The position numbers and the translations under genes are program-made. This document shows, piece after piece, positions 8,944-16,318 of a stretch of 33,538 nt of DNA (within the stretch, counting starts at the first letter, position 1; the number at the start of each line of letters is the position of its first letter). This DNA comes from Mageeibacillus sp. UBA3781 (GTDB lineage: Bacteria > Bacillota > Clostridia > Saccharofermentanales > Saccharofermentanaceae): positions 1-33,538 of the forward strand of contig DFFH01000028.1 in NCBI GenBank assembly GCA_002368805.1, given 5' to 3'. Below the pieces are notes generated by a model, which worked only from the letters and a program-made list of their open reading frames with translations, ran no database searches and was not told where the DNA came from.

Positions 8944-8973
8944 ATTATATCACTTGAAATGCGCAATATGCAA
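8944..8973 (-). promoter_or_regulatory. yebC promoter
   Basis: TTGCAT (8968-8973) and TATAAT (8944-8949) on the minus strand are separated by 18 bases. The -10 overlaps the TAA stop of the peptidase gene, so yebC can be transcribed independently. Confidence 0.55.
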
Positions 8974-9811
8974 AAAATCCGACCGCCGCTCCGCTGGCCA
9001 GAACGATGCCGAGATATTTCACGTTCTTTCCGTTACCGATCATGATCCTTCCGATCAAGTACACGGTCGATGCGACTGCAGCCGGAATAATGCCGATGCA
9101 GGCACCAAGCAGGATCGCAAAAACGTCCGATGTTCTAACGGCTCTGTACTTGCTGTCGTGGAAATACTTGCTGAGTTCCTTGGGACGATTTGCCAGAAGC
9201 ACTGCCAGAACAACAGCTGCAAAAGCAATAGCCGCTCCCACCAGGATCTCCACTCCCCACGAAGCCAGCTTGTCACCAAGATCCCCGGAAGTTGCATCAT
9301 TCGTAGCCACACCGAGGATACGGGCGATGAGCTGTACTGCAAAATCGATGCCGAGTGCTACCGACATCCGGTACATGGAAGAACCGGTATCATGCTGGAT
9401 CATCATCTCCACGATCACGACATTGATCATGATAAAGAGTGCGCACAGCTCAATAAACGGGAAAATGTTCGCCATCGGATCGACAGCCATGGGATCCAGG
9501 AACATGGAAAGATGTGTCGCCGCCATCAGCATATACATCAGTGCGGTCAGGCTCTCGATCTTGATATATCTCGAGGAGATCGGAGTTTTACAGTACCGGC
9601 ATTTGCCGCCCAGGAAAAGCCAGCTGAAGATAGGTACCAGATCCAGCGCGCCCAGTTCGTGGCCGCAGGTCATGCACATCGAGTGTCCTTTCACGACGGT
9701 CCGGTGTTCCGGAATACGATAAATACAAACATTTGTAAAACTGCCTATTACAGCTCCGAACATCCCGGCAAGAACGATGTTCATTACAGCCAAAACCACA
9801 TCAGGACTCAT
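8945..9811 (-). CDS. Prepilin peptidase (A24 type IV leader peptidase), atypical active site
   Basis: This 288-residue multi-pass membrane protein has the N-terminal prepilin-peptidase cap: GSFTNVCIYRIP at 23-34, then zinc cysteines C46/C49 and C71/C74. A membrane core with about six further segments follows. The family cleaves prepilins before F+1 and often N-methylates the new terminus. The two catalytic aspartates normally lie in a D.....(L)PD segment and a GxGD motif. Here the first site reads IVEMMIQHD (Glu135 in place of Asp, with D141 downstream), and the GxGD-like site reads RTSD (D229), followed by a normal ILLGACIG. It is transcribed divergently from the pilus operon, with AGGAG 9 bases before the ATG. 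The function is inferred from the cap domain and locus. Confidence 0.85.
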   Translation of the reverse strand: MSPDVVLAVMNIVLAGMFGAVIGSFTNVCIYRIPEHRTVVKGHSMCMTCGHELGALDLVPIFSWLFLGGKCRYCKTPISSRYIKIESLTALMYMLMAATHLSMFLDPMAVDPMANIFPFIELCALFIMINVVIVEMMIQHDTGSSMYRMSVALGIDFAVQLIARILGVATNDATSGDLGDKLASWGVEILVGAAIAFAAVVLAVLLANRPKELSKYFHDSKYRAVRTSDVFAILLGACIGIIPAAVASTVYLIGRIMIGNGKNVKYLGIVLASGAAVGFFAYCAFQVI

Positions 9812-9840
9812 AAAAACACACTCCTATTTCTTTCCCTATA

Positions 9841-9869
9841 ACAATAATATAAATGCATAATCTTTGCAA
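9841..9869 (-). promoter_or_regulatory. Prepilin peptidase promoter
   Basis: On the minus strand TTGCAA (9864-9869) and TATTGT (9841-9846) are 17 bases apart, giving a leader of about 25 bases. A 6-bp inverted repeat (ATTTCG, 5 bases, CGAAAT) lies just upstream of the -35 and could be an operator. Confidence 0.5.
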
Positions 9870-9941
9870 TTTCGACTTTCGAAATCATTGTTTTTCTGTC
9901 AAACTTTTTTGCATTTTTTTGGATAAAACAGCCAATTTATG

Positions 9942-9970
9942 TTGCAAAATCACCATTTTCCATGTATATT
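9942..9970 (+). promoter_or_regulatory. Promoter of the pilus operon leader
   Basis: TTGCAA (9942-9947) and TATATT (9965-9970) are separated by 17 bases. It is the best plus-strand promoter in the 9812-10196 gap, with a predicted start near 9977. I found no convincing promoter between the leader terminator and pilB. Confidence 0.6.
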
Positions 9971-9976
9971 TATTTG

Positions 9977-10196
9977 AGAAAAAGACGATGGTTTTGCACT
10001 GGGTCGAAATGGGAAAGGGTTACAAGATGATAACAGTTTCGCTTGAGGAACAAGCGAAATTGTAATTTTTTGTTTATCTCAGAGACTATACAACCCATAG
10101 CGGTTGGGTGTAAATTACTATTATCGACATATACTTCGCGGGAGGTATATCTGATCCCGCAAAAATACTGAACGTGCATCAATTTGGGAGGGTATG
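9977..10196 (+). ncRNA. Long structured 5' leader of the pilus operon (possible attenuator)
   Basis: The predicted ~220-base leader contains a short upstream segment, a very strong intrinsic terminator (10033-10071) and then about 125 bases of further potential structure. Two overlapping and therefore exclusive hairpins are visible: ATATAC/GTATAT (10129-10150) and GCGGGA/TCCCGC (10138-10160). The segment GGGTT (10017-10021) could also pair with AACCC (10092-10096) across the terminator. I could not match it to the conserved cores of the c-di-GMP, T-box, preQ1 or fluoride RNAs that I know. A 25-codon frame from ATG 9988 ends at 10062 inside the terminator but lacks a clear ribosome site. Confidence 0.45.
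10033..10071 (+). terminator. Intrinsic terminator inside the pilB leader
   Basis: ACAGTTTCGCTTG (10033-10045) pairs over 13 bp, with one G-U, with CAAGCGAAATTGT (10051-10063) around a 5-base loop. TTTTTT follows at 10066-10071. No plus-strand gene precedes it, since everything upstream runs leftwards. It therefore terminates either a short RNA or the leader of the pilus operon. Confidence 0.85.
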
Positions 10197-11885
10197 ATGA
10201 AACGATTAGGTGATATTCTTATCGACAGCGGTTTTCTGTCTCAGGCAGAGCTTCAGGAGGCGCTGGAGGCACAGCGTGCCGACACTAATAAAAAACGTCT
10301 TGGTGAGATCATCGTAGAAAAAGGACTGTTGACCGAGCTTGATATTCTTCGAGCTATTTCCAGCCAGTACGATCTCCCGATCATTGATCTTCAGCAGGTA
10401 GATATCGATCAGGAAGCAACAAAGGTAGTTACCGAGCAGTATTGCGAGGAAAACCTGATCATTCCTGTTGCATTCGATGGACCCGAAGACGATAAGAAAC
10501 TTGTCGTTGCGATCTACGACCCGCTCAATATTCTCGTAACTGATGACCTTCGTTTCCGTACCGGAAAAGACATCGTTACCCTTCTTGCTCCGAAGCAGCA
10601 GATCCTTTCCGCTATCAAGATGAACTATGGTAAAGAAGTTGCCAAGCAGGCAGCTGATGACCTTGCTTCCGACCTTGATATCGACGATATGAAGAAACTC
10701 GGAGACGAGATCACTGATGAAGTAAATAACGCTCCGGTAGTTAAGCTCGTTAACTCCATTATCGAGTTTGCTATCCGTGCGAATTCCTCAGATATTCACA
10801 TCGAACCGATGGAAGATCGTGTTCGAGTCCGTATCCGTATCGATGGTGTTCTCCAGGAGATCATGAGTAACCCTGCTGCTGCGAAAGACGCCATCATCAC
10901 CCGTATTAAGATCCTTTCCGGCATGAACATCGCCGAGAAGCGTATTCCTCAGGATGGTCGTGTTCAGACAGTTATCAACGGCAAGCCGGTCGACATGCGT
11001 GTATCTGTCCTCCCAACTGTACACGGTGAGAAAACCGTTATCCGTATCCTGGCTAAGAACGACGCCAACCTGAACCGAAAGTATCTTGGTATCAGTGACC
11101 ACAACAACGAGATGATCGACAAGATCGTCAAAGTTCCTCAGGGCGTATGTCTTATCTCCGGTCCTACCGGTTCCGGTAAAACAACCACGCTCTACACTCT
11201 CTTATCAGAGAAAAACACTCCGGAAACAAACATCGTTACCGTTGAGGACCCGGTAGAAATCCAGATCCCGGGACTTAATCAGGTACAGGTTAACGCAAAA
11301 GCCGGTATGACATTCGCCAGCGGCCTCCGTTCTATTCTCCGTCAGGACCCGGATATCATCCTCGTCGGTGAGATCCGTGACGGTGAGACTGCCGAGATCG
11401 CAATGCGAGCCGCTATCACCGGTCACTTGGTTTTCAGTACGATCCATACCAATGACGCCGTATCCTCTATCAACCGTTTGATCGATATGGGTATTGAGCC
11501 GTTCATGGTTTCCACCGCTCTTATCGGAGTTGTTGCACAGCGTCTCGTACGCCGTATCTGCACCAACTGCCGTGAAGAATACACACCGGGTCCGGATGAA
11601 GTCGAGCTTCTCAAGCTTAAGCCGGGACAGAAGCTCTACCGTGGCGCCGGTTGTTCCGAGTGTAATGAAAAAGGCTATAAAGGCCGTATTGCTATCCATG
11701 AGGTCGTAATCATGACCAAAGCCATGAGAGCTCTGCTCGAGCGCCGCGCCAGTGAAGACGAGATGCGCGCACTTGCAGTCTCCGAAGGTACATTGATGCT
11801 TGCAGACTCAGCCGCACAGTTAGTTTTAGAGGGTATTACTACTGTGCAGGAGATGAGTAAAGTAACATATTCCATTGACGGTTAA
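10197..11885 (+). CDS. pilB: Type IV pilus assembly (extension) ATPase PilB
   Basis: The 562-residue protein belongs to the GspE/PilB family, the cytoplasmic hexamer that powers pilus polymerisation through PilC and PilM. An N-terminal MshEN-type domain (MKRLGDILIDSGFLS..) covers about 1-150. The C-terminal ATPase has Walker A GPTGSGKTTT (~322-331), an Asp box VTVEDPVE, Walker B DIILVGEIRD (~386-395) and a His box STIHTNDA. A CTNC...CSEC tetracysteine zinc site (~455-495) marks extension rather than retraction ATPases. I prefer ATG 10197 to 10194 because GGGAGG (10186-10191) would be only 2 bases from the first ATG. It opens the operon; pilT follows 12 bases after the stop. Arginine codons are strongly biased to CGT, suggesting high expression. 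Confidence 0.96.
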   Translation: MKRLGDILIDSGFLSQAELQEALEAQRADTNKKRLGEIIVEKGLLTELDILRAISSQYDLPIIDLQQVDIDQEATKVVTEQYCEENLIIPVAFDGPEDDKKLVVAIYDPLNILVTDDLRFRTGKDIVTLLAPKQQILSAIKMNYGKEVAKQAADDLASDLDIDDMKKLGDEITDEVNNAPVVKLVNSIIEFAIRANSSDIHIEPMEDRVRVRIRIDGVLQEIMSNPAAAKDAIITRIKILSGMNIAEKRIPQDGRVQTVINGKPVDMRVSVLPTVHGEKTVIRILAKNDANLNRKYLGISDHNNEMIDKIVKVPQGVCLISGPTGSGKTTTLYTLLSEKNTPETNIVTVEDPVEIQIPGLNQVQVNAKAGMTFASGLRSILRQDPDIILVGEIRDGETAEIAMRAAITGHLVFSTIHTNDAVSSINRLIDMGIEPFMVSTALIGVVAQRLVRRICTNCREEYTPGPDEVELLKLKPGQKLYRGAGCSECNEKGYKGRIAIHEVVIMTKAMRALLERRASEDEMRALAVSEGTLMLADSAAQLVLEGITTVQEMSKVTYSIDG

Positions 11886-11897
11886 GGAGGAAAGAAA

Positions 11898-13019
11898 GTG
11901 GAAGAATTTACATTAAGTATGGATGCCATTCTCACAGAGGCTGTTCGCCGCCAGGCGTCCGATACGCATATCACCGTCGGTCTGCCGCCGATGATCCGCG
12001 TACATGGTGAACTCATGCCCCTCAATTCCAACATCCTCACACAGAGTGATACCGAGTATCTGTGTAAGTCCATGTTGGATAAGTCGAGACAGCAGTACCT
12101 CAACGAGCGTGGTGAGATCGACTTCTCATACGTTGTTAAGGATTACAGCCGTTTCCGTTGCAACGTATTCAAGCAGCGCGGAAGTTACACACTGGCTGCT
12201 CGTACTATTACAACGGAGATCCCTTCCTGCGAGCGTCTTGGTCTTCCTGAGCTTTTCAAGGACCTGGCTCTCAAACCGCGTGGATTGATCCTTGTTACCG
12301 GTCCTACGGGTTCCGGTAAATCAACGACACTGGCTGCCATGGTTGGTCATATCAACCAGAACCGCCGCTGTCACGTACTTACGCTGGAGGAGCCGATCGA
12401 GTACCTGCACCGTCACGGTGAGTCTATGATCAACCAGCGTGAAGTTCACGAAGATACTCTTTCGTTTGCAAACGCTCTCCGTGCTGCCCTCCGTGAAGAC
12501 CCGGATGTTATCATGGTCGGTGAGATGCGTGACCTCGATACGATCAGTACCGCGATCACCGCTTCCGAAACCGGTCACCTTGTTATGTCCACGCTTCATA
12601 CCAGTGGTGCTGCGGACACGATCAACCGTATTATCGACGTATTCCCTCCGCATCAGCAAGATCAGATCCGTGTCCAGCTCGGTACTGTTCTGGTTGCTGT
12701 TATTTCTCAGACACTCCTTCCGCGTGCTGATGGCGCCGGACGTGTCGCTGCATTTGAGATCCTGATCGCGAATGACGCTGTTAGAAACCTCATTCGTGAA
12801 GGAAAGACCTATCAGATCGACAATACGATCGCTACCAACCTCAAGCTCGGTATGTGTTCTCTCGACTACTACCTTGCAGAGCTCACAAAGAAAGGTCTTA
12901 TTACCCGCGAAACAGCGATTTCCCGCTGTAAGGATCCGGACGAGTATCGTCGTTATCTGGCAGCTGCCGGTACAGCGAACTCCGTTTCAAGTGGTCTTTT
13001 TAGTTCTCTTGAATACTGA
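11898..13019 (+). CDS. pilT: Type IV pilus retraction ATPase PilT
   Basis: The 373-residue protein has the PilT layout: an N-terminal PAS-like domain with RQASDTHITVGLPPMIRVHG, Walker A GPTGSGKST (~135-143), LEEPIEYLH, Walker B PDVIMVGEMRD (~203), and a His box STLHTSGA. The PilT-specific VRNLIREGK motif is followed by a C-terminal SLDYYLAELTKKGLIT helix. It lacks the PilB tetracysteine site. It depolymerises pili, which implies dynamic, retractable pili (twitching, DNA uptake or surface adhesion). The start is GTG, supported by AAGGAGG 7 bases upstream. It is embedded in the operon between pilB and pilC. Confidence 0.96.
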   Translation: MEEFTLSMDAILTEAVRRQASDTHITVGLPPMIRVHGELMPLNSNILTQSDTEYLCKSMLDKSRQQYLNERGEIDFSYVVKDYSRFRCNVFKQRGSYTLAARTITTEIPSCERLGLPELFKDLALKPRGLILVTGPTGSGKSTTLAAMVGHINQNRRCHVLTLEEPIEYLHRHGESMINQREVHEDTLSFANALRAALREDPDVIMVGEMRDLDTISTAITASETGHLVMSTLHTSGAADTINRIIDVFPPHQQDQIRVQLGTVLVAVISQTLLPRADGAGRVAAFEILIANDAVRNLIREGKTYQIDNTIATNLKLGMCSLDYYLAELTKKGLITRETAISRCKDPDEYRRYLAAAGTANSVSSGLFSSLEY

Positions 13020-13046
13020 TAAAAAAGAAAGAAGGAGGTTTGCTTC

Positions 13047-14255
13047 ATGCCAAATTTCAAATATGAAGTAGTTGATGCAGCGGGTCGCTCCAGCAAAGGC
13101 GTTATTGAAGCCGCTACTATAGCAGATGCTTCAAAGATGCTCCGTGCGGACGGTCGTTTCATTGCTTCACTTGAGCAAGACACTGGCGCCAGTATCCTTA
13201 ACATGAATGTCGGAAGTCCGAAGTTAAAGACTAAGGACCTCATGATCATTACCCGTCAGCTTTCTTCTCTTTTGAGCGCCGGTATCACGGTTATCCGTTC
13301 TCTGGATATGCTCTATCAGCAGCTGGAAAGTAAGAAAGCAAAGACAGTTATCGGTTCTGTTTATGAATCCATTCAGGCTGGTAAAACATTGTCTGAAGCT
13401 TTTCGTGAACAATCCAAAGCTTTGCCTACGATCATGGTATCCATGATTTCCGCAGGTGAAGAATCCGGTCGTCTGGACGAAGTTATGAGTCGTCTGGCTG
13501 CGCACTTTGAAAAAGAACAGAAACTGAAAAATAAAGTAGGTGCTGCTCTTGTTTACCCGATCATCCTTGCGGTTGTTACTTTCGGTATCACCGTCGGATT
13601 GATGACCCTCGTTGTTCCGAGATTCGCCGTAACTCTTAACGAGTTGGGCGGTGACCTGCCGGGTCTTACGAAAGCCGTAATGGCCTTCTCCGACAGTATC
13701 ATCGATTTCTGGTATCTGTATATCGGTGCGATACTTGCGATCGTCGTTGGATTCCGTATCTGGAAACACTCCGAAAAAGGATCCATGGCATGGTCTCGTT
13801 TCCTGCTCCGTATGCCAATCGTAGGTAAGTCCCAGAAGGCTACTGCTGCAGCACGATTCACCAGAACAATGTCCACCCTTCTCCGAAGCGGTATCAGCGT
13901 TCTGGATTCCATGGAGATTACCAGCCATACTCTTGGAAACAAGTATCTGGAAGCTCAGCTTTATGATTCCAGAAACGAGATCCGTAAAGGATCTTCCGTT
14001 TCCAGATCTATTCGTGGAATCAAGGAGTTCCCTCCAATGATTTACGCTATGACAGCTATCGGTGAAGAATCCGGTACTTTGGACAGCATCCTGGACAAGG
14101 CTGCGGACTTCTTCGAAGATGAGGCTGATGCAGCTACAGCTAAGATGACAGCTGCTATGGAGCCGATCATGATCGTAATCATGGCGTTTGTTGTTCTTCT
14201 CATCGTAGGTGCCTGCGGTCTGCCGGTACTCACAATGACCAAGAACATTATGTGA
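13047..14255 (+). CDS. pilC: Type IV pilus inner-membrane platform protein PilC
   Basis: This 402-residue GspF/PilC-family protein has two homologous cytoplasmic four-helix T2SSF domains. The first starts around residue 65 (LMIITRQLSSLLSAGI.VIRSLDML), the second around 270 (AARFTRTMSTLLRSGISVLD). Membrane segments lie near 165-190 and 218-237 and at the C-terminus (MIVIMAFVVLLIVGACGLPV). Both copies carry the family's ISAGEESGRLD / TAIGEESGTLD motif. PilC connects PilB and PilT to the growing pilus base. The length and topology are typical, and GAAGGAGG precedes the ATG. Confidence 0.95.
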   Translation: MPNFKYEVVDAAGRSSKGVIEAATIADASKMLRADGRFIASLEQDTGASILNMNVGSPKLKTKDLMIITRQLSSLLSAGITVIRSLDMLYQQLESKKAKTVIGSVYESIQAGKTLSEAFREQSKALPTIMVSMISAGEESGRLDEVMSRLAAHFEKEQKLKNKVGAALVYPIILAVVTFGITVGLMTLVVPRFAVTLNELGGDLPGLTKAVMAFSDSIIDFWYLYIGAILAIVVGFRIWKHSEKGSMAWSRFLLRMPIVGKSQKATAAARFTRTMSTLLRSGISVLDSMEITSHTLGNKYLEAQLYDSRNEIRKGSSVSRSIRGIKEFPPMIYAMTAIGEESGTLDSILDKAADFFEDEADAATAKMTAAMEPIMIVIMAFVVLLIVGACGLPVLTMTKNIM

Positions 14256-14279
14256 TGATAACTCGAAAGGAGATTAATT

Positions 14280-15398
14280 ATGGCTTTTGGAACTGGAACC
14301 AGCAGAGAGATATCTATTGACGTCTCCAGCTCAAACATGAAAATGGTACTCGGCGGATACAACCGCAAGACCGGTGTCGTATCGGTCGAAAAGTTCGGTC
14401 TTATCCCGCTCGAGTCCGACACAATCGCAGACGGCGTTATCGCAGACCAGTTTGGTGTGGTAATGGCGTTGAAGAACGCGCTTGCAAAGAGCAACATTCA
14501 GGACAAGCGTGCAATTTTAACAGTTGAGGGTAGTTATCTTCACACAAGAGATCTTGAGCTCCCGGCTGTAAAAGGCGATCAGCTTCGCGATATGGTTCGC
14601 TACGAGATCTTAGGTCAGGGCACCAACAATCGTGACATGATCGTGGAATACATTATTTATGATAAGGTACTCGACGAAGAGACAAAGCAGCAGAAGTACA
14701 AGGTTCGTGCTACCGCGATCCCGAAGGATGTTGCCAATGACTTCCGTGAACTTATGAAGACCAGTCAGCTTGTACCGGTTGCTCTCGATGTAAACCCGAA
14801 CGCAATCAGAAAGCTCTTCAAATCCGGAACGATCAACGGAACAACAAACATCAACTCAAACACTCTGCTTCTCATCGAGCTTTCTTCGAAGACAACAAAC
14901 ATTACTGTTCTCGATAAGGGTTTCCCGGTACTTACACGTCGTCTCCAGTTCGGTCACTCCAATGTCCGTCAGGTTGCAGAGACTGTTAAGAAAGTTCAGG
15001 GCAATTCCGCGAACAAGTCTTCCATCCTTACCCGCCGTCTGCAGGTCGTAAAGGGTGAAGGCATCTCCACAGTAGATGTTGCCGACATCGATGTATGGCA
15101 CGAGACCGTTAAGGATGAGCCTTCTCTGAATAGTGCTGTATCGGCTTACTTCAAGAGCCTTACAGATGCTATCTCCAGAACCGCTCAGTTCTCTATCTCG
15201 AAATATCATCTTGATGCTATCAGCACATGCTTCCTTTATGGTTCCGGTGCAAGATACAGAAAGATGGACAAAGAACTGGCTCGCCAGTTAGGCACACAGG
15301 TTGAGATCCTTGGTTCTCTGAATACAGTTCAGGGTCCGAAGGACTTCCAGCTTAGTGATTACGTGAATGCGTGCGGCGCACTCATTCGTGAAAACTGA
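14280..15398 (+). CDS. pilM: Type IV pilus assembly protein PilM (actin-like)
   Basis: The 372-residue cytoplasmic protein has an actin/FtsA-like N-terminus: SIDVSSSNMKMVL replaces the usual GIDIGSSSIK phosphate-1 loop. It continues with the PilM pattern of a KNAL..SNI.. helix and a LPAVKGDQLRDMVRYEI segment that contacts PilN and PilB. A TLLLIELSSKTTNITVLDKG strand pair at about 200 is the second phosphate loop, and the C-terminus contains CFLYGSGARYRKMDKELA. In other systems PilM binds the cytoplasmic tail of PilN and links the ATPase to the membrane complex. It lies directly upstream of pilN, as expected. Confidence 0.88.
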   Translation: MAFGTGTSREISIDVSSSNMKMVLGGYNRKTGVVSVEKFGLIPLESDTIADGVIADQFGVVMALKNALAKSNIQDKRAILTVEGSYLHTRDLELPAVKGDQLRDMVRYEILGQGTNNRDMIVEYIIYDKVLDEETKQQKYKVRATAIPKDVANDFRELMKTSQLVPVALDVNPNAIRKLFKSGTINGTTNINSNTLLLIELSSKTTNITVLDKGFPVLTRRLQFGHSNVRQVAETVKKVQGNSANKSSILTRRLQVVKGEGISTVDVADIDVWHETVKDEPSLNSAVSAYFKSLTDAISRTAQFSISKYHLDAISTCFLYGSGARYRKMDKELARQLGTQVEILGSLNTVQGPKDFQLSDYVNACGALIREN

Positions 15399-15412
15399 AA
15401 GGAGGCGAGTTT

Positions 15413-16318
15413 ATGAGTTTTGCAAAATCAAAAAATGACTTTTCCAAAAAGGACATGAACTTCTTTTCAGAGTTCAGTTCTTCTACAGCTCAGCAAATGT
15501 CGTCGGCATTTCCATTTTTCCTTCTTGCCACAGTTGTAATTCTGGCTTTCACCTTGATCGTATGGATCGTATGCGGTATCCAGATCATGAATAAGCAGAA
15601 TAAGATCAACGATCTTAAGAAGGAAATGAATTCCGCAGAGTATCAGCAGAAACTTTCTGATAAGGATAAGACTCAGGCTGAAGTTGAAGATCTTCGTAAC
15701 ATCTACTATCAGCTTTCTTCTCTTGACAACAAAGTCTCTACTAAGACTGTCGCTGATACCGTTACATTAAAGGCAATCGCAGATTCTATGCCGAATGATA
15801 CAATTCTCACAGTTTATCATGAAGTAGATGGTGTCATTGAGCTTCAGGGTCAGACGCTCAATCGTGATTCTGCTCTGAATTATCTGCACAATCTTGAGAA
15901 TAAGGGGCTTTTCAGTTCTATCGAAGATAAGATCGAACCTATTGATCCTATTGAACTCGGATATAACAAGAATAACCTTATGTACGGTCAGATGTCTTAT
16001 GTTTTCCGTTTCCTCTGCACTCGCACAGGATTCGTTAACCTGACATATTCTTCCTTCATTGATGGAAACACACCGGTACCGCTCGAGCAGCTTAACAGCG
16101 AAGCTAAGGCTCCGGGATCTGCATACTCTCTGACAGACGTCAAAGAAAAGACTGTTGATGGTGTTAAGTACACTCTCACAAACGTTAAGATCAATGGTAC
16201 AGCTGTTACACCTGCTGTTCTTGCTGAGATTCAGCAGAATAACGAGATCTCCGGTAAAATGTCTAGCAATATAAATATTGAATTGCTCTATACTGCAAAG
16301 AAGGAAGGTGAGTCTTGA
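15413..16318 (+). CDS. pilN: PilN-like inner-membrane alignment protein
   Basis: The 301-residue bitopic protein has a basic cytoplasmic tail (about 1-35), one membrane helix (FPFFLLATVVILAFTLIVWI, ~37-60), a coiled coil (~65-105) and an extracytoplasmic domain with ILTVYHEVDGVIELQGQTLN at about 125. This is the PilN ferredoxin-like layout. It is about 100 residues longer than typical proteobacterial PilN, with an extra C-terminal domain. The call rests on topology and its position between PilM and a PilO-like protein. GGAGG lies 8 bases before the ATG. The codons are more T-ending than in genes outside the island. Confidence 0.75.
   Translation: MSFAKSKNDFSKKDMNFFSEFSSSTAQQMSSAFPFFLLATVVILAFTLIVWIVCGIQIMNKQNKINDLKKEMNSAEYQQKLSDKDKTQAEVEDLRNIYYQLSSLDNKVSTKTVADTVTLKAIADSMPNDTILTVYHEVDGVIELQGQTLNRDSALNYLHNLENKGLFSSIEDKIEPIDPIELGYNKNNLMYGQMSYVFRFLCTRTGFVNLTYSSFIDGNTPVPLEQLNSEAKAPGSAYSLTDVKEKTVDGVKYTLTNVKINGTAVTPAVLAEIQQNNEISGKMSSNINIELLYTAKKEGES

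Noticed and set aside
8564..9841. 425-codon plus-strand frame opposite yebC and the prepilin peptidase
   Set aside because: It is a shadow of two well-supported minus-strand genes: His/Cys/Arg-rich composition, no domain pattern, no ribosome site.
9853..10065. 70-codon plus-strand frame across the pilB leader
   Set aside because: Most of it lies upstream of the predicted transcription start, it has no ribosome site, and its end coincides with the terminator hairpin. The 25-codon portion from 9988 is kept only as a remark.
9977..10160. c-di-GMP, T-box or preQ1 riboswitch in the pilB leader
   Set aside because: The conserved cores I know for these classes are absent, so only an unclassified attenuator is proposed.
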